Assembly (NCBI GenBank): GCA_016788565.1
Contig: JAEUSP010000112.1
Location: 1-64,000, forward strand
Source: Chlorobiota bacterium
GTDB taxonomy: Bacteria; Bacteroidota; Ignavibacteria; OLB7
DNA length: 64,000 nucleotides
Reading direction: 5' to 3'
In this document: in pieces, positions 34,891-43,153 of the stretch
Position numbering within the stretch: the first letter of the stretch is position 1
Layout of the letters: every line of letters begins with the position of its first letter
The notes under the pieces: model-generated
Seen by the model: the letters and a program-made list of their open reading frames with translations, nothing else
What the model was told of the DNA's origin: nothing
Database searches by the model: none
Translations under genes and position numbers: made by a program

Positions 34891-37722
34891 ATGATTATGA
34901 AGCGAACAATCACAGGGCTGTTTGCCGCCGCGCTCATGGTGGCGACGCTGGCATCGGCCATTGCGCAAACCAGCGGCGGGGCCTCGCTGGACCTTGATGC
35001 AAAATTGCCGTTCGACCCCGCAGTGCGGCGCGGCACGCTGCCAAATGGCTTGCAGTACTTTATCCGCGCCAACAAAAAGCCGGAAAACCGTGCCGAGCTT
35101 CGGCTGGCACTGAACGTTGGTTCCACCAGCGAGGACGACGACCAGCAGGGGCTTGCCCACTTCGTTGAGCACATGGCGTTCAACGGGACCAAGAACTTTG
35201 CCAAGAATGATATTGTGGGATTTCTGGAATCCATCGGCATGAGGTTCGGCGCCGACCTGAACGCCCACACCAGCTTTGATGAGACTGTCTATCAGTTGCA
35301 GCTGCCAACCGAGGATATGAAGATCGTGGATAAGGGAGTTCAAATCCTGGAGGATTGGGCGCACAACATGTCAATGGAGGATGTGGAGATTGACAAGGAG
35401 CGGGGGGTGATTATCGAAGAGCTTCGGCTGCGGCTTGGTGCCGAATTTCGGATGTCGCAGAAGCAATATCCCATCTTGTACTACGGCTCGCGCTTTCCAC
35501 AGCGGTGGCCGATTGGGAAGAAGGAAATTCTGGAAACCTTCAAACACGATGTCATCAAGCGATTCTACCGCGACTGGTATCGCCCCGACCTGATGGCGGT
35601 GATTGTGGTGGGGGATTTCGACCCGGCAAAAGTGGAGGAAATGGTGGTGCGCCACTTCTCCAAAATCAAACCCGCCCCAAAGCCACGGGCCCGCGAATGG
35701 TACCCCATGCCCGATCACAAGCAAACGCTGTTTGCAATCGCCACCGACCCCGAAGGGACCCGCAGCAGCGTTTCGGTGATGTACAAGCATGACTACAAAC
35801 CCGACGTTACCGTCGCCGATTACCGCCAGGGAATTGTGGATGCCACCTACAACCAGATGCTGAACCAGCGCCTGTACGAACTCAGCCAACAGCCAGACGC
35901 TCCGTTCCTCGGTGCCTTTTCCTCCAAAGGTTCGTTTAACCGCGCCAAGGAGATTTACCGGCTTAGTGCTGGCGTAAAAAACGGGGGGATTGAGCAAGGT
36001 TTGGAAGCAATTTTAACCGAAGCAAAACGGGTGGAAAAATTTGGATTCACCCCCACCGAATTAGAGCGGGTGAAGAAAGATATGCTCCGGAGTTTCGAGC
36101 AAGCATACGCCGAGCGCGACAAGATTGAGTCGGGGCAGTATGCCGAGGAATACGTCAGCTACTTCACCAACTTGGCCCCCGCGCCGGGGATTGATTATGA
36201 GTTCGCCCTCTATCAGAAGTACGTCAACTCCATCACCCTTGACGAAGTAAACCGCCTTGCTGCCACGCTGATCCGCGACGACAACCGCGTATTCAGCGTC
36301 AACGCGCCGCAGAAAGAAGGGGTGGCCGTCCCCGACAGTGCGGCACTGCTGGCGATTGTCAAAAAAGTGGAAGGGAAAGAAGTGACACCCTACGTTGACC
36401 ACGTCAGCGACCAGCCATTGCTGGCAGCCAAACCAGCGGCGGGGAACGTGGTGGAGACCAAAACCATCCCCGAACTTGGCGTGACCGAGTGGAAGCTCTC
36501 CAACGGCATTCGCGTGGTGATGAAGCCGACCGATTTCAAGAACGATGAAGTCTCCTTCACCGCCTACAGCCAGGGGGGAACGTCGCTTGCTTCCGATGCC
36601 GATTTCATCCCCGCCTCCACCGCTTCGGCAGTGATTCCGCTGGGGGGCGTTGCCCAGTTCGACCAAATCGCCTTGCAGAAAATGCTGACCGGAAAAGCTG
36701 CGGGCGTTTCCCCCTACATCAACGAGCTTCAGGAAGGGATGAACGGAAGCGCGTCGCCAAAAGACTTGGAGACGATGTTCCAACTGATCTACCTGTACGC
36801 CACCCAGCCACGCATGGATCCAAAAGCGTTCGAGACCTTCAAGGCCAGCCAGCGCGCCAGCCTGCAGAACCGGAACGCACGCCCAGAAACCGCATTCCAG
36901 GACACCGTCACCAACGTGCTGTCGCAGTACAACTTCCGCCGCAAGCCCTGGACCGAGGAGACGTTGGAGAAGTTAGACCTGCAAAAATCGTACGACTTCT
37001 ACCGCCAGCGGTTTGCCGACATGGGGGATTTCACCTTCGTCTTTGTTGGCAACTTCAAGCCGGAAGAGATCAAGCCGATGATTGAGACCTACTTGGGCGG
37101 GCTGCCCTCGAAAGGGGCCCAAGAGAACTGGAAAGATTTGGGAATCCGCCCGCCGACAGGGGTCATCAACAAATCCGTGCGGAAAGGGGTGGAGCAAAAA
37201 GGGCAAGTTCGGATTGCCCTTACCGGGCCGTTTGAATGGAGCCGGAAGAACCGCCTGGACATGCGTGCACTGATGGACGTTGCGGACATCCGCCTTCGCG
37301 AAAGCCTTCGCGAGGACAAAGGTGGCGTGTACAGCCCCGCCGCGTTTGGCTCGGCATCGCACTATCCCGTGCCAACCTACTCCATCAACATCCTGTACGG
37401 CTGCGATCCCAAGCGCGCCGACGAATTGGTGGAAGCCACGCTGGAGGTGATGAAGCAGTTAAAAGCCAACGGGCCATCGGCAGAAGATCTGCAGAAAGTG
37501 AAGGAAATGTTCCTGCGCGAGCGGGAAACCAACCTGAAGAACAATCAATACTGGTTGGGCACGTTGCAGTACTACTACCTGAACCAAGAGGACCCGATGC
37601 AGATCATCCGCGACGAGCAGATGATTAAAAACATCAGCGCCGAGGATGTGAAGCGTGCGGCCAATCTGTACTTCAACATGGACAACCGCGTCACCGTGGT
37701 GATGTACCCAGAGACCATGTAG
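34891..37722 (+). CDS. M16-family zinc metallopeptidase (pitrilysin/PqqL-like)
   Basis: This is a 943-residue secreted zinc protease with signal peptide MIMKRTITGLFAAALMVATL ending ASAIAQ. The inverted zinc motif is HFVEH (H90, E93, H94), with the third ligand further on in EIDKERGVIIEELR. The second M16 half begins around residue 530 (LGVTEWKLSNGIRVVMK) and lacks a zinc motif. The closing clamshell is as in pitrilysin or PqqL. It probably degrades peptides in the periplasm or outside the cell. A start at 34897 is equally possible. A clear terminator follows. Confidence 0.92.
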   Translation: MIMKRTITGLFAAALMVATLASAIAQTSGGASLDLDAKLPFDPAVRRGTLPNGLQYFIRANKKPENRAELRLALNVGSTSEDDDQQGLAHFVEHMAFNGTKNFAKNDIVGFLESIGMRFGADLNAHTSFDETVYQLQLPTEDMKIVDKGVQILEDWAHNMSMEDVEIDKERGVIIEELRLRLGAEFRMSQKQYPILYYGSRFPQRWPIGKKEILETFKHDVIKRFYRDWYRPDLMAVIVVGDFDPAKVEEMVVRHFSKIKPAPKPRAREWYPMPDHKQTLFAIATDPEGTRSSVSVMYKHDYKPDVTVADYRQGIVDATYNQMLNQRLYELSQQPDAPFLGAFSSKGSFNRAKEIYRLSAGVKNGGIEQGLEAILTEAKRVEKFGFTPTELERVKKDMLRSFEQAYAERDKIESGQYAEEYVSYFTNLAPAPGIDYEFALYQKYVNSITLDEVNRLAATLIRDDNRVFSVNAPQKEGVAVPDSAALLAIVKKVEGKEVTPYVDHVSDQPLLAAKPAAGNVVETKTIPELGVTEWKLSNGIRVVMKPTDFKNDEVSFTAYSQGGTSLASDADFIPASTASAVIPLGGVAQFDQIALQKMLTGKAAGVSPYINELQEGMNGSASPKDLETMFQLIYLYATQPRMDPKAFETFKASQRASLQNRNARPETAFQDTVTNVLSQYNFRRKPWTEETLEKLDLQKSYDFYRQRFADMGDFTFVFVGNFKPEEIKPMIETYLGGLPSKGAQENWKDLGIRPPTGVINKSVRKGVEQKGQVRIALTGPFEWSRKNRLDMRALMDVADIRLRESLREDKGGVYSPAAFGSASHYPVPTYSINILYGCDPKRADELVEATLEVMKQLKANGPSAEDLQKVKEMFLRERETNLKNNQYWLGTLQYYYLNQEDPMQIIRDEQMIKNISAEDVKRAANLYFNMDNRVTVVMYPETM

Positions 37723-37755
37723 CACAGCGGGTGAGCAACAGAAGCAGAAAGCAAC

Positions 37756-37789
37756 CAAAGGGCTTCGGCAGAAATGCTGAAGCCCTTTG
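37756..37789 (+). terminator. Rho-independent terminator after the M16 gene
   Basis: Arms pair CAAAGGGCTTC (37756-37766) with GAAGCCCTTTG (37779-37789), with inner GCA/TGC around a GAAA tetraloop. The hairpin lies 33 bp after the stop and is followed by T-containing sequence. Confidence 0.8.
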
Positions 37790-37822
37790 TTGTGCGGCCC
37801 TGCCGCTGGCGTATTTTGGGAC

Positions 37823-38281
37823 ATGAACCCGCACGAACACTTCATGCAACTGGCCTTGGAAGAAGCGCGGATTGCCAGCCAACAGGGCGAGGTCCCAATC
37901 GGCGCGGTGCTGGTGCGCGAAGGGGTGGTGATTGCGCGAGCGCACAACCGCGTGGAGCAACTGCGAAACCCCGCCGCCCATGCCGAGCTGCTGCTGATCC
38001 AAGAAGCAACCGCAGCCACGCAGCAGAAATGGCTTCACGAATGTGCGTTGTACGTCACTCTTGAGCCATGCCCGATGTGCGCCGGGGCAATGCTTCTTGC
38101 AAGAATCCCCCAACTCTATTTCGGTGCGTTCGATGCAAAAGCTGGCGCGGCGGGAACGCTCTTCTGCCTAACCGCCGATCCCCGGCTGAACCACCAAGTG
38201 GAAACATGGGGAGGAATTTGCGCCAACCAAAGCATTGCACTGCTTCAGCAATTTTTCCGGGAACAACGGGGAACGGCGTAG
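37823..38281 (+). CDS. tadA: tRNA adenosine(34) deaminase TadA
   Basis: This is a 152-residue zinc deaminase that converts adenosine to inosine at the wobble position of tRNA-Arg(ACG). Motifs are HAE (H53, E55) and PCPMC (C83, C86), which together bind zinc, plus the surrounding AIGAVLV-type strand (PIGAVLVREG). The start at 37823 gives MNPHEHFMQLALEEAR; an earlier in-frame ATG at 37787 lies in the terminator region. It runs just ahead of rsmI on the same strand. Confidence 0.92.
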   Translation: MNPHEHFMQLALEEARIASQQGEVPIGAVLVREGVVIARAHNRVEQLRNPAAHAELLLIQEATAATQQKWLHECALYVTLEPCPMCAGAMLLARIPQLYFGAFDAKAGAAGTLFCLTADPRLNHQVETWGGICANQSIALLQQFFREQRGTA

Positions 38282-38347
38282 CAAGCCAACCGGCGCGGCG
38301 TATCTCACTGCTTATTTGAACCATTCATCATCATCAAACATCGTCCT

Positions 38348-39028
38348 GTGGCAACCTTGTACATCGTCCCAACACCGATTGGGAACCTTGAAGACATCAC
38401 GCTGCGGGCGTTGCGAATACTGCGCGAAGTTGCGGTGATTGCTTGCGAGGACACCCGCGTCACCGGGGCATTGCTGAAGCATTATGGAATTGAGCAGAAA
38501 CGCCTGGTAAGCTGCTACAGCGGCAACGAAACCGGGCGGATACCCGGGCTGATTGACCTGCTGCAATCGGGCCACGACGTCGCGCTAACCAGCGATGCCG
38601 GAACCCCGGGCATCAGCGACCCCGGCGTGCGGCTGATTTCCGCAGCGATTGACGCGGGCATTCGGGTGGTTCCGCTTCCTGGCGCGTCGGCGGCCATCAC
38701 CGCAGTGGTGGCGGCCGGGTTGCCAACCGACTCCATTGTGTTTGAAGGATTCCTTCCCCACAAGAAAGGCCGCCAAACCATGCTCCGCCGTTTGGCCGAA
38801 TCCGAAAGCACCATCATCTTGTACGAATCCCCCTACCGTGTGGTGAAAACCTTGCGCGAACTTGCCGAGCATCTTGGCCCGGAACGCCGCGCCGCCGTCT
38901 GCCGCGAACTGACAAAGATGTTCGAGGAGATCACCCGCAACACGCTTGGCCAGCTTCACGACGACTACGCAAAACGAAGCAGCATCAAAGGGGAGTTTGT
39001 GCTGGTGATTGAAGGGAAACGGAGGTGA
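38348..39028 (+). CDS. rsmI: 16S rRNA (cytidine-1402 2'-O)-methyltransferase RsmI
   Basis: This is a 226-residue SAM-dependent methyltransferase of the tetrapyrrole-methylase fold. The start codon is GTG (38348), giving MATLYIVPTPIGNLEDITLRALR. The signature EDTR (ACEDTRVT), SDAGTPGISDPG and PLPGASA blocks are present. It is slightly shorter than the E. coli protein (286) because it lacks the C-terminal extension. It converges with acpS, 22 bp away. Confidence 0.93.
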   Translation: MATLYIVPTPIGNLEDITLRALRILREVAVIACEDTRVTGALLKHYGIEQKRLVSCYSGNETGRIPGLIDLLQSGHDVALTSDAGTPGISDPGVRLISAAIDAGIRVVPLPGASAAITAVVAAGLPTDSIVFEGFLPHKKGRQTMLRRLAESESTIILYESPYRVVKTLRELAEHLGPERRAAVCRELTKMFEEITRNTLGQLHDDYAKRSSIKGEFVLVIEGKRR

Positions 39029-39050
39029 GGTGAAGGTCCGGATTTCACCC

Positions 39051-39428
39051 TCAGCCTGCATCCTCCAACACCACCACCGCCCCGGCAGTGGTGTCGCTGT
39101 GGGTTAGCGATACGTGGGCGCGCAAGTGGCCGTAGCGTTCGGCCATTCCCCCCGTTAGCAGCAGCTCCGGCTGCCCGGTTGGAAGGTGCCGGATTGCAAC
39201 CTCGTGCCACTTGAACCCACGGGTGATGCCGGTCCCAATCGCCTTGGAGAACGCCTCCTTTGCCGCAAACCGTGCCGCAAAATGCTGCCCCGCACCAATC
39301 TTAAAACTGCGGCAATACTGGCTCTCTTCCTCGGTGAAAATGCGGCGTTCAAATCGCTCGCCATACTTCTCCAACGCCTCCTCGATGCGGTGGATGTCGG
39401 CAAGGTCAATTCCAATTCCCACAATCAT
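39051..39428 (-). CDS. acpS: Holo-[acyl-carrier-protein] synthase AcpS
   Basis: This is a 125-residue phosphopantetheinyl transferase that activates ACP. MIVGIGIDLADIHRIE carries the Mg-binding D8, and RFAAKEAFSKAIGTG the E58 partner. VSLTHSDTTAGAVVV is the conserved C-terminal segment. The ATG overlaps the stop of the HAD gene by 4 bp, so the two are coupled. Confidence 0.94.
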   Translation of the reverse strand: MIVGIGIDLADIHRIEEALEKYGERFERRIFTEEESQYCRSFKIGAGQHFAARFAAKEAFSKAIGTGITRGFKWHEVAIRHLPTGQPELLLTGGMAERYGHLRAHVSLTHSDTTAGAVVVLEDAG

Positions 39429-40138
39429 TCTGTGCCTCCATTTGTGGCGTTGTGGGGCGCGGCTTTGCCATCCAGCACAATCGTCAGCAAATCCTTGATG
39501 TCGTGCAGAAGGTAGTCGGCGTTCACCACTTGGTTGCCGAACGTGTCGCCATATTTTGCAAACGCGGTTTTCATCCCAACTGCGGCGGCCCCCACCATGT
39601 CACGCTCGGCCCAATCCCCCACCATAATTGCTTCGCTGGGGTCCACCTCCAATTTTTGCAGCACCAGTTGGAATGGCACTGGGTCCGGCTTCCGTTTTCC
39701 GGTGTCGTCGAAGGTGACGACGTGGTCGAAGATGTGGTGGAAACTCATGTAGCACAATCGCAACCACGCCTCGCGCGTGGGGGCATCGGAAAGAATGCCA
39801 AGGCGAACGCCATGCTTCACTAACTGCATCAGCGTTGCGCTCACGTGGGGGTAGGGCTTCAAGGCGGCTTCGCGTGCGCGGCGGTAGGCAACAATCCCGG
39901 CCGATAGAACCTTGTAATCAATCCGCCCCAACACCTCCACCAACAACTGATCGAACACCCGTTGGTACTCGATTCCCTGCTCCTGGTAGATTTTATCAAC
40001 GCTCCCCTTCACGTCGTCGAACGTCATGTTCAGCCCTGCATCAATCATTGCCGTGATTGCGGCATCCACCGCCTGGCGTTTCATTGCCATGAAGTCAACC
40101 AGCGTGTTGTCAAGATCGAACACCACCGCTTTAATCAT
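39425..40138 (-). CDS. HAD-superfamily hydrolase
   Basis: This is a 237-residue HAD phosphatase-like protein. Motif I is VVFDLDNTLVDF with nucleophile D8 and D10. A helical cap follows (residues about 20-80), then motif II (GILSDAPT), motif III (KRKPDP) and motif IV (MVGDWAERDMVGA). The YjjG/GpH-like subgroup is likely. The substrate is unknown. The 4-bp overlap with acpS implies co-translation. Confidence 0.85.
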   Translation of the reverse strand: MIKAVVFDLDNTLVDFMAMKRQAVDAAITAMIDAGLNMTFDDVKGSVDKIYQEQGIEYQRVFDQLLVEVLGRIDYKVLSAGIVAYRRAREAALKPYPHVSATLMQLVKHGVRLGILSDAPTREAWLRLCYMSFHHIFDHVVTFDDTGKRKPDPVPFQLVLQKLEVDPSEAIMVGDWAERDMVGAAAVGMKTAFAKYGDTFGNQVVNADYLLHDIKDLLTIVLDGKAAPHNATNGGTE

Positions 40139-40304
40139 TGCGAACTCCTACGTTGTTTGATGGCACAAGATAGCGAATCAACAAAGGGCTGCCGGAGCTT
40201 CGCAGAAATTTTGCGGATTTATCCCAAGCAAGGGGCCTGCACTATTCGGCCAAACGGTATTTTTTACTCCATGCTTTCTGGCCCCCTTCCCCGCATCGCG
40301 TATC

Positions 40305-42893
40305 ATGCAGCAACCCAACGGCCAACGAACTCAATCCCAACAACATTCTTTACCAAGCATCGCCGTGGCAACCGATTCACAACCGTCAGCAGAAACCTTC
40401 CCAAGCATTCACATGGTTGGAAACGCCCACTTGGACCCCGCTTGGATGTGGTGCTGGGGGGAAGGAATGGAGGCGTTTTTGGCCACCTGCCGCGCCGCGT
40501 TGCAACGGATGGAGGAAACCCCGGAGTTCATTTTCACTTGCAGTTCGGCGGCGCAGTATCGCTGGGTGGAGGAGGTGGAGCCGGAGTTGTTCGCCGCAAT
40601 CCAGCGGCGGGTGGCCGAAGGGCGTTGGGCTGTTGTTGGGGGGTGGTGGGTGCAGGCCGATTGCAACCTTCCCTCGGCAGAAGGATTTGCGCGCCAGGCG
40701 GTTCTTGGGCAGCAGTATTTCCTGCAGAAGTTCGGAAAAATTGCCCGCGTTGGCTACAGTCCCGATGCCTTTGGCCACGCCTTAGGATTGCCCCAGTTGC
40801 TGGCCCGCTCCGGAATGACCGGCTACATTTTTTGCCGCCCCGACCCCACCGAACTCCCCCTTCCTTCCCCGCTACTCCGCTGGTGCTCGCCCGATGGGTC
40901 GTCGGTGCTTGGCTACCGGGTTCCGTTCCACTATAACATGTATGAGTCGTCGGTGCCGAAGAAGGTGAGGGACTTGATGGAAGCCTTCGGCACGGCATCT
41001 TCGTTAGCGAATCCCCCAGCGCCGCTTGGCAGTTTCGGCAACGATTGGTGCTTGTTCTACGGCGTTGGGAATCATGGCGGCGGGCCAACCCGTGAGCATA
41101 TCCAGCAGATCATCCAGATTGCCCAAAACCCGCAGATGCCCGAACTGATATTCAGCACTCCCGACCAGTTTTTTGACACGGCTGCGGCCCGTTCCCAAGC
41201 TGGCAATATCCACATCCCAGAATGGCACGATGACCTTCAGCTGAACGCCCCCGGCTGCTACACCGCCCACTCGGAAATAAAAAAACTGAACCGCAAAAGC
41301 GAGCATCTGCTGATGCAGGCCGAGCGGTTATCGGCCATTGCCACCTTGCTGGGCGGGGCCGAATATCCCGCTGCCGAATTGCGCGTAGCTTGGGAGCAAG
41401 TCTGCTTCAATCATTTCCACGACATCATCTGCGGGGTGGCCATTCGCCAGGCGTTGCAGGAAGCAATCGAGATGTACGGCCACGCCTTGCACGCCGCACG
41501 CAAAGCCACACGCTACGCAGTGCAGCGGATTGCCAGAGCCCTCAACACCAACGGCGAAGGGCAAGCGGTGCTGGTGTTCAACCCGCACTCGTGGCGGCTG
41601 AAAGAACCGGTGACGGTGGAGCTGTGGCACGACATTGACAAATCACTCTGGACCCAGCCGGTGAACGTCCACGTCAGCGACGCCTGGGGGAAGGGCCTCC
41701 CCTGCCAGCTTGGTTTCACTTCGGGAAAAATTGGGAAAGATAGGATTGCCATCACCTTCCCAGGCGACCTGCCAGCATTTGGGTGGAGGTTGTACCGCCT
41801 GCTGTACGGAACCGAATCGCCACACGCTGCCAGCCGTGGAATCGTGCGCGAGCAAGATGATGGTATTCACGTTGAGAATTCCCACCTCCGCATTGCCATC
41901 TCCGCCCGCAACGGATGCCTGACCGAACTCTATCACAAAGGAGCGGGGATCAATGTTGTGCGGGGTGAGGCGGCGTGCGGGCTGGTCATCAGCGACCGCT
42001 CCGACACGTGGGGCCATGGGGTGACGGCCTTCGATGCGGTGATCGGAATGTTTGATGATGCCGAGGTGAGCCTGGTGGAAAACGGTCCCACACACGTCAC
42101 GGTTCGCTCGGTGACTCGGTTCGGCGCGTCGTGGCTTCAGCAGGATATTCGGCTGTTTCATCACGCCCCCCAAATCTCCGTTTCGGTGACGCTCTTCTGG
42201 GCCGAACAGCACCGGATGCTGAAGCTCTCCTTCCCCACCCCGTTCGCCAACGCCACCAGCATTGCCGAAACCGCCGGGGTAGTAACCAGCAAGCCAGCCG
42301 ACGGAACCGAACGGCCATGCGGTGTCTGGTTTGCCGCCTGCGGAACGGTTGGCCAAACGGAGGCCACGCTGGGGATTGCCACCGATGCCAAACATGGTTT
42401 TTCGCTAACGCCCGACGGCGATCTTCGGATGTCGGTAGCGCGTTCGCCGGCCTATGCCTTGCACACGCCGCATCCATTTCACCCGGATGAGAATTTGGAT
42501 TTTTTGGATCAAGGAATTCAGCGGTTCCACTATCTGCTCCGCCCCGTGGTGGGGGCCGGCGCACCGGAGCAATTAGCAAACGCTGCGGCGGTGCTGAACC
42601 TGCCGCCAATCCCACATTTGGAATCAGCCCACGGCGGGGCCGGCGATTGGGAACAACAGGGAATTGAGATAGGCGCGGAAAACGTTGTGGCAACAGTGCT
42701 GAAACGGAGCGAGCGAAACGACGGCTGGATTGTGCGGCTGCACGAAACCGGGGGGAAGGAAACCGAAACAACCGTTCGTGTACTTGTTGCTGATATTGGT
42801 TGGAAGGCCAAGCTGCATCCGTACCAACTATCAACCTGGCTGCTGCGTAACGGAGAAGCAACGGAGGTGAATCTGATTGAAGGCACAGATTGA
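40305..42893 (+). CDS. Glycoside hydrolase family 38 alpha-mannosidase
   Basis: This is an 862-residue GH38 enzyme that cleaves alpha-mannosides. The zinc-site motif is GNAHLDPAWMW (about residues 39-49). YSPDAFGH (D154) carries the catalytic nucleophile region. GGWWVQADCN and HFHDIICG are further family blocks. There is no obvious signal peptide, which suggests a cytoplasmic location, as for the bacterial MngB-like subgroup. The start at 40305 is by frame; no downstream ATG looks better. Substrate origin (host or polysaccharide) is unknown. It stands alone between divergent neighbours. Confidence 0.92.
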   Translation: MQQPNGQRTQSQQHSLPSIAVATDSQPSAETFPSIHMVGNAHLDPAWMWCWGEGMEAFLATCRAALQRMEETPEFIFTCSSAAQYRWVEEVEPELFAAIQRRVAEGRWAVVGGWWVQADCNLPSAEGFARQAVLGQQYFLQKFGKIARVGYSPDAFGHALGLPQLLARSGMTGYIFCRPDPTELPLPSPLLRWCSPDGSSVLGYRVPFHYNMYESSVPKKVRDLMEAFGTASSLANPPAPLGSFGNDWCLFYGVGNHGGGPTREHIQQIIQIAQNPQMPELIFSTPDQFFDTAAARSQAGNIHIPEWHDDLQLNAPGCYTAHSEIKKLNRKSEHLLMQAERLSAIATLLGGAEYPAAELRVAWEQVCFNHFHDIICGVAIRQALQEAIEMYGHALHAARKATRYAVQRIARALNTNGEGQAVLVFNPHSWRLKEPVTVELWHDIDKSLWTQPVNVHVSDAWGKGLPCQLGFTSGKIGKDRIAITFPGDLPAFGWRLYRLLYGTESPHAASRGIVREQDDGIHVENSHLRIAISARNGCLTELYHKGAGINVVRGEAACGLVISDRSDTWGHGVTAFDAVIGMFDDAEVSLVENGPTHVTVRSVTRFGASWLQQDIRLFHHAPQISVSVTLFWAEQHRMLKLSFPTPFANATSIAETAGVVTSKPADGTERPCGVWFAACGTVGQTEATLGIATDAKHGFSLTPDGDLRMSVARSPAYALHTPHPFHPDENLDFLDQGIQRFHYLLRPVVGAGAPEQLANAAAVLNLPPIPHLESAHGGAGDWEQQGIEIGAENVVATVLKRSERNDGWIVRLHETGGKETETTVRVLVADIGWKAKLHPYQLSTWLLRNGEATEVNLIEGTD

Positions 42894-43153
42894 GTTTGTG
42901 AGAAAAATATCAGCCCAGCCACGGGGTAAAAAAACCACAGAGACACAGAGGTCACAGAGGGAAGAAAAAAAAGAGAGTTTGGCTCATCTATCGTTAGCGC
43001 GCGAGCGATGATCCGAGCCACCACCGAACAGCGTCCCCGCTTATGCTGAGCTTCGTCGAAATATGAATCGCCCCCCTGCGGTTACATCGTTCCCGCCGCG
43101 TCGTCATCGGCACAACACACCTTGTTGGACTTCAAATCTGGAGGAGAAAACCG
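42894..43153. other. Intergenic region before the VWA lipoprotein gene
   Basis: No gene is supported here. A simple-sequence stretch (CACAGAGACACAGAGGTCACAG words) lies at 42938-42960. An imperfect stem (TGGCTC 42980-42985 with GAGCCA 43015-43020) and a short GCTGAGCTTCGTCGAA palindrome-like word lie near 43046. The strong Shine-Dalgarno GGAGGAGA is immediately before the ATG at 43154. Confidence 0.6.

Noticed and set aside
40305-40936. A start further upstream for the mannosidase on the alternative frame 39962-40936
   Set aside because: That frame crosses the HAD gene and lacks GH38 motifs; only the frame starting at 40305 contains them.
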